Source: a bacterium (GTDB lineage: Bacteria > JAUVQV01 > DATDCY01). From it: a stretch of 9,406 nt of DNA. The position numbers were made by a program, and so were the translations under genes. Below are positions 1 to 7,967 of the stretch, in pieces. Every line of letters begins with the position of its first letter. The first letter of the stretch is position 1. Location of the stretch: NCBI GenBank assembly GCA_036524115.1, contig DATDCY010000256.1:1-9406 (forward strand). Direction: 5' to 3'. The notes beneath the pieces were generated by a model. That model saw only the letters and a program-made list of their open reading frames with translations. It was not told where the DNA came from and did no database searches.

Positions 1-1
1 T

Positions 2-238
2 CTCGGCAATGCGCTTGTCGGCATGAAACGGCCCGAAGGCGTTGCCGCACTCGAGCGGGCCATCAGCATCAAGCCTGACTATGTGCCTCCGTATACTTCG
101 CTTGCTTGGTACTACCTTGGTGTTGGAGACCTCCGAGGCGCTGAGGCGACGGCACGACGACTTCGCCAGCGGGACATACTGCAAGCGGATCGTTTGGAAA
201 AGGTCATCGACTTTACGAGATCAACGAGGCCTCGCTGA
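2..238 (+). CDS. C-terminal end of a TPR-repeat protein (5' truncated by the window)
   Basis: The frame is open from the window edge and ends in TGA at 236-238, giving about 78 C-terminal residues. The residues fit tetratricopeptide helices: an ALERAISIKPD helix end, then a further helix pair starting PPYTSLAWYYLGVGDLRGAE with small residues at the usual packing positions. The N-terminal part lies outside the window, so an internal ATG at 23 should not be taken as the start. TPR repeats are protein-protein interaction scaffolds, and nothing here shows the partner. The gene is convergent with the two-component operon and separated from it by about 115 bases. Its GC content (about 58% over bases 1-240 by hand count) is well below that of the neighbouring genes. 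I am confident of the TPR call; the specific function is unknown. Confidence 0.8.
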   Translation, partial: LGNALVGMKRPEGVAALERAISIKPDYVPPYTSLAWYYLGVGDLRGAEATARRLRQRDILQADRLEKVIDFTRSTRPR

Positions 239-249
239 AACCTTGTTTG

Positions 250-264
250 GGACCCGATGGGTCC
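250..264 (+). terminator. Small perfect hairpin after the TPR gene, possible terminator
   Basis: GGACCC (250-255) and GGGTCC (259-264) form a perfect 6-bp stem around a 3-base loop. A G-T pair (249/265) can extend it. It lies 11 bases past the TPR stop codon and is followed by TTCTC rather than a clean T run. It may be a weak intrinsic terminator or a stabilising 3' hairpin; position is the main support. Confidence 0.4.
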
Positions 265-306
265 TTCTCATCCCGGTGGATTTCGGGTGGCCGAGGAGGC
301 TGGCGG

Positions 307-335
307 GCGGCCGGCGGAGCGCCCACGCCGGCCGC
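307..335 (-). terminator. Strong GC-rich hairpin downstream of the response-regulator gene
   Basis: GCGGCCGGCG (307-316) and CGCCGGCCGC (326-335) are perfect reverse complements, giving a 10-bp stem with a 9-base loop. On the minus strand it lies about 20 bases beyond the response-regulator stop codon. No U-tract follows on either strand, so it is not a textbook intrinsic terminator. It could act as a 3'-end stabiliser or assist termination between the convergent genes. Confidence 0.4.
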
Positions 336-353
336 GCACTGACGGCCGCCCCT

Positions 354-1708
<1,355 letters not shown>

Positions 1709-1712
<4 letters not shown>

Positions 1713-3682
1713 GGCGCGCCCACGGCCGGCAGGGTGATCACGAAGGCCGTGCCGGCGCCCGGCGCGCTCTCGACGTCGATGGAGCCGCCGTGCTCCTCGA
1801 CGATGCGGTGGCAGATCGTGAGGCCGAGCCCGGTCCCCTCGCCGACGGGGCGCGTCGTGAAGAACGGATCGAAGATCTTGCCGACGATCTCCGGCGGGAT
1901 GCCGGCGCCGGTGTCGCGGACGCTGAGGCGGATGGCGCCGCCGGCGCTCCCGGGGCGCACCGGGCCGGCCTGCGCCTCCGTCGTGATCGTGATGCCCCCG
2001 CCCGGAGGGGTGAAGGAGATGGCGTTGAGCAGCAGGTTCATCAGCACCTGCCGCAGGCTGCCGGCGTCGGCCTGGATCTTGGGCACATCCCGCGTCAGCC
2101 GCAGGTCGATCCGGTGCTGCAGGCGCGCCGTGCGGTGCTTGAGCAGGAGCAGCACCTCCTTGATCAGCTCGTTGACGTCGATCTCGCGGAAGGTGCCGCC
2201 CGAGGGGCGGGCGAATTCCAGCAGGCTCTGCAGGATCCCCTTGCAGCGGAAGATCTCGCGGTGGATCGTCCGCAGGTACTCGGGGAAGTCCTCGAAGGAC
2301 TCCACGCGCGCCAGCGCGGGATCGCCCGCGCGATCCAGGAGCGCCTCGGCGTAGCCCGCGATGATCCCCAGCGGGTTGTTCACCTCGTGGGCGATGCCGG
2401 CGACGAGCGTGCCGAGCGAGGCCAGCCGGTCGGAGCGCACGAGCTGCTGCTCGAGCCGCTTCTGCCCGGTCACGTCCTTGAGGTAGTGCACGATGGCGTA
2501 GAGGCGCCCCTCCTCGTCCGAGAGCGGGTAGGCCCGGAAGTGGAAGATGCCGCCGGCGGCGCTCGTGAACTCCCGCGACATGGGACGGCGGCCCGCGCGC
2601 GTCTCGTCGCAGAGGCAGCGGGTCGTGCCGAGGCCCAGGCGCGCGAGCACCTCGGCGCAGGGGCGGCCGGCGAGCTCCGCGGCGGAGCGGCCGACGGCGC
2701 GCAGCAGCGCGCGGTTGGCGCGCACGACCCGCCGCCGGTCGTCCTCGATCCAGACCAGGTCGGTGATGGCGTCGAAGGTGCGCTCCCACTCCTTCTTCTC
2801 GCGCGAGATCTCCTCGAAGAGCGCCGCGTTCTCGAGCGCGATCGCGATGTGCTTGGCCGCCGGCAGCAGCAGCGCCAGGTCCCGCTCGGAGTAGCGCCCC
2901 GGGACCGTGGAGTCGAAGTTGAAGACCCCGAGCATGCGGTCGTGCGAGAGCGGGATGCTGATCGTCGAGCGGATGCCCTCCGCGAGCAGCTTGCGGTCGA
3001 GCGCGAAGGGGGTGCGCTCCAGGTCGGTGCTGATCCACGGTCGGTTGTTCCGCACGACCCAGCCGGCGCTGGTGCCCTCCATCGGGGCGCGCACGCCGCG
3101 GGGCAGGCGGGTGCGCATCTCGGTGTCGAGCGCGTAGATCAGCAGGTCGTCCTGCTGCTCGCGGTACAGCAGCAGGCTCGCGCGGCTGTAGTCGATGAGC
3201 CGCCGCAGCTCCATGACCACCATCCGGAAGACGGTGCCGATGCTCAGGCTGGAGCCGATGATGCCGGAAAGCTCGTTGATGATCTCCAGGTGGGCCGCGC
3301 GGTCGGCCGGGCCGGCCGTGGCCCCGGGGGCCGGCGGGCCCGGCGCGTCCCCCGCAGGCGTGTCGCGCACGACCACCAGGCGCAGCCCCGGCTCGCCGGG
3401 GACGGGGGAGACCGCGATGCGGGTCGGCAGCGCCGTCCCGTCGCTGCGCAGGCAGACGGCGTCGAAGGCCTCCCCGTTCGCCGGGAACCCCTCCGGCGGC
3501 CAGGGAGAGATCAGCCGGCCGAGTCCCGTCCCGGGGAGCGCGGCGGGGTCCACGCCGAGCGCGCGCACGGCCGCGCCGCAGGCGACGACGGTGCCGTCGC
3601 CCTCCACGAGGAACGCCGGCAGTCGCAGCGCATCAAACGTCGCGAGCAGCTCGTGGAGCCCGCTGGTGGTCACGGCGTCCAT
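1709..3682 (-). CDS. Cytoplasmic PAS-GAF-PAS sensor histidine kinase
   Basis: The 657-residue protein has no hydrophobic membrane segment, so it should sense a cytoplasmic signal. Domains in order: PAS-like at about 10-108; a low-complexity Pro/Gly/Ala linker; GAF at about 130-288; a short charged helix; a second PAS at about 298-405; HisKA with the H-box around H432 (GIAHEVNNPLG); and HATPase_c with N-box asparagines N549 and N553, G1 DTGAG at 590-594, F-box FDPFF at 604-608 and G2 GTGLGL at 616-621. All catalytic boxes are intact. The second PAS domain carries cysteines C342, C356 and C358, a possible redox or metal site. The start is ATG at 3682, where similarity to PAS begins; no good Shine-Dalgarno precedes it. 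The gene's TGA is shared with the regulator's GTG. Ligands are unknown. Confidence 0.93.
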
Positions 3683-3775
3683 GGGGGATAGGTACCACGC
3701 GGGGCGGGCTGCGGCAAGGCCGGGGATGGAACGACGATGACGACTTCTCGCATCAGCATGATCCGCCGCTTTCTC

Positions 3776-3784
3776 TGCTAGTAT
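3776..3784 (+). promoter_or_regulatory. Candidate extended -10 promoter for the Hdr-like operon
   Basis: The sequence TGCTAGTAT fits an extended -10 element (TGn followed by TAGTAT at 3779-3784, 5 of 6 against TATAAT). No convincing -35 lies 16-18 bases upstream. A start site 6-8 bases downstream would fall only a few bases before the ATG at 3794, implying a nearly leaderless mRNA. The whole divergent gap (3683-3793) is only 111 bases, and I found no clear promoter for the kinase gene on the other strand. Confidence 0.4.
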
Positions 3785-3793
3785 TGATGAGCT

Positions 3794-4576
3794 ATGCCCG
3801 GGAGCGTCGCGTACACGAAGCCGTGGGCGGTGCTCTGGGGCGCCGCGACGCTCGCGCTCGTCTATGTCGTCGTCGCGCTCGCGCTGAAGGTGCGCTCCTT
3901 CGCGCGGGGCGGTGCCCTGCCGCCGGCGCCGCGGCCCGCGCCGGGCAGGGTCGCCGGGATCTGGCTCGCGGAAGTGCTCCTCCAGCGGCAACTCCTTCAG
4001 CTCTCGCCGCTGCGGTGGGCGGCGCACCTGGCCATCGCCTGGGGTTTCGCGGGCCTCGCGCTGCTGTCGGCGGCGCACGTCGCGCTGCCGGCGCTCGCCT
4101 CCGTCTCGCTCGACGGCGGCGCCGCGGCGTGGCTGTTGCGCGGCGAGGGGCGGGCGATCGGCAAGGCCTGGGGCAACGCCTGGGGCCTGGTTCTGGCAGC
4201 GGGCCTTGTCCTCGCGCTGCTGCGGCGGCTGATCGCCCCTCCCGAGAAGGCGAAGGAGGGGCAGGGGACGAAGGAGGGGGACCTGCCGCTGGTCCTCTTC
4301 CTGCTGGCGCTGACGCTCTCGGGCTTCGCGCTCGAGGGGTTGCGGCACGCCCTCGAGGCGGCGACGCCGGAGCGGGCGGCCGCGCTGCGTCCCTGGCTGA
4401 CGGCGCTCTGGACGGCGCACGGACTCGGCGGCGTGGGGCTCGTCGCCTGGCTGCCGCGCAGCACGCTGCTGCACGCCCTGCTCTCACCGCTCGTCATCGC
4501 GCTCAACGCGCGCGGCGAGCACCCACGGAGGGACCTCTATTGGCCCAAGACGACAAGGCACAGGGCGGGCGGGTAG
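3794..4576 (+). CDS. HdrE/DsrM/NarI-like membrane cytochrome b-type subunit
   Basis: This 260-residue integral membrane protein has about five predicted hydrophobic segments (roughly 12-32, 75-97, 126-146, 163-183 and 203-221). Histidines H78, H95, H185, H209 and H227 lie in or next to them, consistent with haem b ligands in the NarI/HdrE/DsrM family. The segment RWAAHLAIAWGF (74-85) resembles the conserved first-histidine helix of that family. Such subunits pass electrons between the quinone pool and a cytoplasmic HdrD/DsrK-like partner, which is encoded immediately downstream and overlaps by 37 bases. The protein is shorter than typical DsrM as I recall it. The ATG at 3794 has only a weak upstream GATGAG and may be read from a near-leaderless transcript. 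The direction of electron flow and the final substrate cannot be told from sequence. Haem binding is inferred, not shown. Confidence 0.75.
   Translation: MPGSVAYTKPWAVLWGAATLALVYVVVALALKVRSFARGGALPPAPRPAPGRVAGIWLAEVLLQRQLLQLSPLRWAAHLAIAWGFAGLALLSAAHVALPALASVSLDGGAAAWLLRGEGRAIGKAWGNAWGLVLAAGLVLALLRRLIAPPEKAKEGQGTKEGDLPLVLFLLALTLSGFALEGLRHALEAATPERAAALRPWLTALWTAHGLGGVGLVAWLPRSTLLHALLSPLVIALNARGEHPRRDLYWPKTTRHRAGG
4527..4532 (+). promoter_or_regulatory. Shine-Dalgarno that fixes a TTG start
   Basis: GGAGGG lies 7 bases before the TTG at 4540 and inside the end of the preceding membrane-subunit gene. No ATG or GTG is equally well placed in this frame, so this site decides the start of the iron-sulfur subunit. 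Confidence 0.75.
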
Positions 4577-5796
4577 CGGCCGGCCTGAGCTGGCGCCAGC
4601 TGATCGAGCTTGAGGCCTGCGCCCGCTGCGGCGAGTGCAAGGGCTGGTGCCCGGTCTACACCCAGGACGCGCGCGAGGCCATCTGCGCGCGCGGCAAGCT
4701 CGACGGGCTGCGGGGCCTGGTGCGCGGCTCGCTGTCCGAGGGCGAGCGGAGCGTCTTCCTGGAGAGCCTCTATGAGTGCTCGGCCTGCGGGCAGTGCCAT
4801 GTCGTCTGCCCCGTGCGCATCGACACGCCGGAGCTCTGGGAACAGGCGCGGCTGGCTCTCGGGCGCGCGGGCTTCCCGCGGCCGGAGTCGCAGACGCGCG
4901 CCCTGGCCGGCATCAAGCGGCACAACAACTCCTACGCAAAGCCGCAGGCCGAGCGCGGCCTCTGGGCGGAGCGCGCCTGGCAGGCCGGCCTGCTGCTCGC
5001 GCCCGTGCGTCTCTGGCGCGAACGGCCGGCCCCCGTCCTGTACTTTGCGGGGTGCACGGGGAGCCTCGACCCGGCGATGCAGTTCGTCGCCGTGCTCAGC
5101 GCGCGCCTGCTCCAGGAGGCGGGGGTCGACTTCGCGATCCTCGGGCCCGACGAGCCCTGCTGCGCCAGCAAGCTGCGGCGCATGGGGGACGAGACCTTCC
5201 CCCAGGAGGCGGCGCAGCGCATCGAGCTGCTGCGGGGGCTCGGGGCGGAGACGATCGTCGCCTCCTGCGCCGGGTGCTTCAAGGGTCTGCACGGGGACTT
5301 CGCGCGGCTGCCCGGCGGCGTCCTGCCGGTGCTGCACCTGACGCAGATGCTCGACCGGTTGATCGCGGCCGGAAGGCTGCCGCTGCGCCACGCGGTCCCG
5401 CTGCGGGTCACCTACCACGATCCCTGCCACCTCGGCCGGCACAGCCAGATCTATGAGGAGCCGCGGCGAGTCCTCGCGGCGGTCCCCGGGCTCGAGTTCG
5501 TTGAGCTGGCTCGCGCCGGCGCCTTCTCCTCCTGCTGCGGCATGGGCGGCGGCCTCAAGCTCGCCAACGAGGGGCTGCAGCACCGCATGGGCGCGCACCG
5601 CATCCGCGAGGCGGAGGCCACGGGCGCGTCGGCGATCGTCACGCCCTGCCAGACCTGCTGCATCGGACTTGCCAACGGCGTGAAGGAGACCGGTTCGCCG
5701 CTGCGGGTCATGCACCTGAACGAGGTGCTGGCGCGCGCGGTCTGCCCGGAGATCACCCCGGAGAAGGTGGCGGCGGCGCTGGCGGCGGGGGGCTGA
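4540..5796 (+). CDS. HdrD/DsrK/GlpC-like iron-sulfur oxidoreductase with two CCG domains
   Basis: The 418-residue cytoplasmic protein has two N-terminal ferredoxin-type 4Fe-4S motifs: C27, C30, C33, C37 (CARCGECKGWC) and C80, C83, C86, C90 (CSACGQCHVVC). Two cysteine-rich CCG domains follow. The first has C172, C207-C208 and C243/C246; the second has C296 (DPCHLGR), C332-C333 and C370/C373 within CQTCC. Spacing between cysteine groups is about 34-36 residues, as in the CX31-39CCX35-36CXXC family. In HdrD such domains bind the unusual [4Fe-4S] clusters that reduce heterodisulfides; GlpC, DsrK and LutA/GlcF share the fold. All cysteines appear intact. The start is TTG at 4540, with an ideal Shine-Dalgarno 7 bases upstream, inside the membrane-subunit gene. 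The pair probably forms a two-subunit membrane complex. The substrate (a thiol-disulfide, a persulfide or another acceptor) is unknown. Confidence 0.85.
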   Translation: MAQDDKAQGGRVAAGLSWRQLIELEACARCGECKGWCPVYTQDAREAICARGKLDGLRGLVRGSLSEGERSVFLESLYECSACGQCHVVCPVRIDTPELWEQARLALGRAGFPRPESQTRALAGIKRHNNSYAKPQAERGLWAERAWQAGLLLAPVRLWRERPAPVLYFAGCTGSLDPAMQFVAVLSARLLQEAGVDFAILGPDEPCCASKLRRMGDETFPQEAAQRIELLRGLGAETIVASCAGCFKGLHGDFARLPGGVLPVLHLTQMLDRLIAAGRLPLRHAVPLRVTYHDPCHLGRHSQIYEEPRRVLAAVPGLEFVELARAGAFSSCCGMGGGLKLANEGLQHRMGAHRIREAEATGASAIVTPCQTCCIGLANGVKETGSPLRVMHLNEVLARAVCPEITPEKVAAALAAGG

Positions 5797-5826
5797 GGCG
5801 AGTTTCCCCGACCGTTTCACCGGGAC

Positions 5827-5856
5827 TTGCTTCCGGCTCCCCTCCCGTGCTACAAG
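5827..5856 (+). promoter_or_regulatory. Candidate promoter for the btuB riboswitch unit
   Basis: TTGCTT (5827-5832) and TACAAG (5851-5856) are separated by 18 bases. The -10 is preceded by TGC, giving an extended -10 (TGCTACAAG). The start site would fall near 5863, just ahead of the aptamer P1 at 5891. The -10 overlaps a short inverted repeat GTGCT/AGCAC (5847-5859), which could be chance, an operator half, or a weak end to the Hdr-like transcript. Confidence 0.4.
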
Positions 5857-5890
5857 CACGCGCGCATCACCGTTCTTTGAGCAGTACACA

Positions 5891-6035
5891 CCGCGTCGGC
5901 GCTGGGAACGCCGTGAGAATCGGCGACAGTGGCGCTGCTGTGACTGGCTACGAAATCCTCAACGAAGCCACCCCTCCCGGGGAAGGCGGGGAGAGTAGGC
6001 CCGAAGCCAGGAAGTCAGAATACCGGCCGACGCGG
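5891..6035 (+). promoter_or_regulatory. Cobalamin riboswitch (B12 element) upstream of btuB
   Basis: The conserved B12-element landmarks appear in order: GGGAA followed by the CCGTGAGAATCGG hairpin, then CTGCTGTGA, GCCA..GGGGAAGGC (P5) and the B12 box GAAGCCAGGAAGTCAG (about 6003-6018). P1 is a perfect 10-bp stem, CCGCGTCGGC (5891-5900) with GCCGACGCGG (6026-6035), which fixes both ends of the aptamer. Only about 24 bases separate the aptamer from the Shine-Dalgarno of btuB and no hairpin with a U-run lies between, so control is probably at translation. The class binds adenosylcobalamin or other cobalamins and lowers expression when B12 is plentiful. The downstream receptor gene is a classic target. 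Confidence 0.93.
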
Positions 6036-6059
6036 GACCCCCCCCAACCCCTTCGAACC

Positions 6060-6067
6060 AAAGGAGG
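6060..6067 (+). promoter_or_regulatory. btuB Shine-Dalgarno, likely riboswitch-controlled
   Basis: AAAGGAGG lies 7 bases before the ATG at 6075 and confirms that start over any upstream in-frame extension through the aptamer. Flanking CCTT (6050-6053) and AAGG (6069-6072) could close a hairpin that places GGAGG in its loop. Confidence 0.8.
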
Positions 6068-6074
6068 AAAGGAC

Positions 6075-7955
6075 ATGCACCGCCGTCTCGCCGCCGTACC
6101 CCTCGTCGTGGCCCTCGCGCTCGCCGCGCCCGCAGCCGCCCAGCAGTCGCCCGAAACCCCGGCCGCCGTCCAGGTCCAGGAGATCGTCGTCACGGCCACG
6201 CGCATCGAGTCGACGATCGCGACGGCCCCCGACGCGATCACCGTCGTGACGCGCGAGGAGATCGACGCGCTCGATGCGCGCACGGTCGCCGACGTCCTCG
6301 CGACCGTCCCCGGCGTCATCGTCTCGCAGACCGGCCAGCCGGGCGGCCAGACCTCCGTCTTCCTGCGCGGGGCCAGCAGCGGCCAGACGCTCGTGCTCGT
6401 CGACGGCGTGCGCGTCAACAACGCCTTCAACGGCCGCTACGACTTCGTCGACACGACCGTCGACAACGTCGAGCGCATCGAGGTCGTGCGCGGGCCGCAG
6501 AGCACCCGCTACGGCTCGGACGCGCTCGGCGGTGTCATCAACATCGTCACGAAGAGGAGCGCCGCCGCCAATTCCGGCTCGGCGCTGGTCGAGGTGGGCG
6601 AAAACGCCAGCACGCGCGTCCGCGCGGCGACCACGGCCGTGCTCGGCCCGGTCAGCCTCTCGGCCGAGGGCGGCGCGTTCGACACCGACAACGAGCGGCC
6701 GAACTCGAAGTTCCACGAGGCCGGCGGCTCCTTCGGCGCGACCTGGCGCGCCAGCGAGCGCTTCGACGTCGGCCTCTCGGGCTCGTACCGCGAGTCGAGC
6801 GCCGGCACGCCGAACGACACGTTCACGAACGACCCGAACGACAGCACGCGCATCAAGACCTCGCTGACGACGCTCCTGGTGCACGGGGTGCCCGCCGCGT
6901 GGTGGGACGCGCGGCTGAGCCTCTCGGCCGGCCACGAGCGCGTGGTCTTCGACGGGCCGGAGCCGAACCCGCCGTTCTTCTCGGGGAACCTCAAGACCGA
7001 GACCGTCACCGATGCCCGGCACGCCGACCTGCAGAACGTCTTTGCGATCGCCGCCGGCCACCAGCTCTTCCTCGGGCTCTCGCACGACAGCAGCCCGACC
7101 GACTACACGTCGAGTTCCGCGTTCGGCGTCGCCTCGATCGACAAGACCGTCACGGCCAACGCGGTCTCCGGCCAGTACGACTGGTCGCCGGCGAAGAGCT
7201 TCACCGCGAGCCTCGGCGGGCGCGTCGACGACTTCAACACCTTCGGCACGCACGCGACGTGGCGCGCCGGCGGGCGCTACACGGTGGCCGCTTCCGGCAC
7301 GATCCTGCGCGCGAACGTCGGCACGGGCTTCCGGGCGCCGACCGTCGCCGACCTCTACTACCCGGGCTTCAGCAACCCGGACCTGGAGCCGGAGGAGAAC
7401 TTCGGCTGGGACGCCGGCGTGGAGCAGCCGCTGGCCGGGGGGCGTCTCCAGGTCGGCGCGAACTGGTTCCAGAACGACTTCGACAACCTGATCGCGTACT
7501 CGACCACGGCCTTCCGCCCGGAGAACATCGCGGAGGCGCGCACCGCCGGCGTCGAGGCGTCGCTGCTGTGGACGCCGACGGCGAGCCTGAGCGTCAACGG
7601 GGCGTACACGTGGCTCCCGACGGCGGAGGACCGCACGACGGGCGAGCGGCTGCTGCGCCGCGCGAAGCACTCGGGCAGCGTCGGCGCCGTCTACCGCTTC
7701 CCGCGGTGGGTGCGGCTCGACACCCTGCTGACCTTCTCCGGCTCGGCCCCCGACAAGAACTTCTCCACCTTCCCGGCGCAGGACGTCGAGAACGACGGGT
7801 ACCTCAAGTGGGATCTCGGCGTGACCGTGACGCCGGCGACGTGGCTGGACCTCGGCGCCCGCGTCGAGAACCTGCTCGACGAGGAGTACGAGCAGGCGTT
7901 CGGGTTCCCGGCGCTCGGACGGACCTTCTGGGGCGGGGCGACGGTCCGGTTCTAG
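6075..7955 (+). CDS. btuB: TonB-dependent outer-membrane cobalamin receptor
   Basis: The 626-residue protein starts with a Sec signal peptide (basic MHRR, hydrophobic core, AAPAAA with cleavage near residue 22). A TonB box follows (QEIVVTATR, about 35-43). The plug domain spans about 48-160 and includes NVERIEVVRGPQSTRYG (131-147) and GGVINIVTK (152-160). The rest is a beta-barrel rich in alternating polar/hydrophobic strands and ends in VRF, with the terminal phenylalanine expected for BAM-assembled proteins. Length is close to that of E. coli BtuB. The cobalamin riboswitch directly upstream makes corrinoid the likely substrate rather than a siderophore. Transport needs TonB-ExbBD, which is not in the window. 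The next gene, a BtuF-like binding protein, begins 12 bases after its TAG stop, so they form one transcription unit. Confidence 0.93.
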   Translation: MHRRLAAVPLVVALALAAPAAAQQSPETPAAVQVQEIVVTATRIESTIATAPDAITVVTREEIDALDARTVADVLATVPGVIVSQTGQPGGQTSVFLRGASSGQTLVLVDGVRVNNAFNGRYDFVDTTVDNVERIEVVRGPQSTRYGSDALGGVINIVTKRSAAANSGSALVEVGENASTRVRAATTAVLGPVSLSAEGGAFDTDNERPNSKFHEAGGSFGATWRASERFDVGLSGSYRESSAGTPNDTFTNDPNDSTRIKTSLTTLLVHGVPAAWWDARLSLSAGHERVVFDGPEPNPPFFSGNLKTETVTDARHADLQNVFAIAAGHQLFLGLSHDSSPTDYTSSSAFGVASIDKTVTANAVSGQYDWSPAKSFTASLGGRVDDFNTFGTHATWRAGGRYTVAASGTILRANVGTGFRAPTVADLYYPGFSNPDLEPEENFGWDAGVEQPLAGGRLQVGANWFQNDFDNLIAYSTTAFRPENIAEARTAGVEASLLWTPTASLSVNGAYTWLPTAEDRTTGERLLRRAKHSGSVGAVYRFPRWVRLDTLLTFSGSAPDKNFSTFPAQDVENDGYLKWDLGVTVTPATWLDLGARVENLLDEEYEQAFGFPALGRTFWGGATVRF

Positions 7956-7967
7956 CAATTCCCGAGC

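Noticed and set aside
1713-3038. Upstream extension of the response regulator to a start at 3038
   Set aside because: The extension is a non-kinase reading frame inside the kinase gene; the receiver domain begins right after the GTG at 1712.
1790-3691. A 633-codon plus-strand open frame antisense to the kinase
   Set aside because: Low-complexity charged sequence opposite a complete PAS-GAF-PAS-HisKA protein; it arises from GC-rich third positions.
3683-3720. Promoter for the kinase on the minus strand (TTGCCG with TACCTA)
   Set aside because: The -10 match is only 2 of 6 and no Shine-Dalgarno follows; too weak to list as a feature.
3683-4474. Upstream extension of the kinase to 4474
   Set aside because: The extra residues are Arg/Pro-rich antisense of the membrane-subunit gene; the PAS domain begins just after the ATG at 3682.
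5847-6074. Upstream extension of btuB to 5847
   Set aside because: It would translate through the cobalamin aptamer. The Shine-Dalgarno and signal peptide place the start at 6075.
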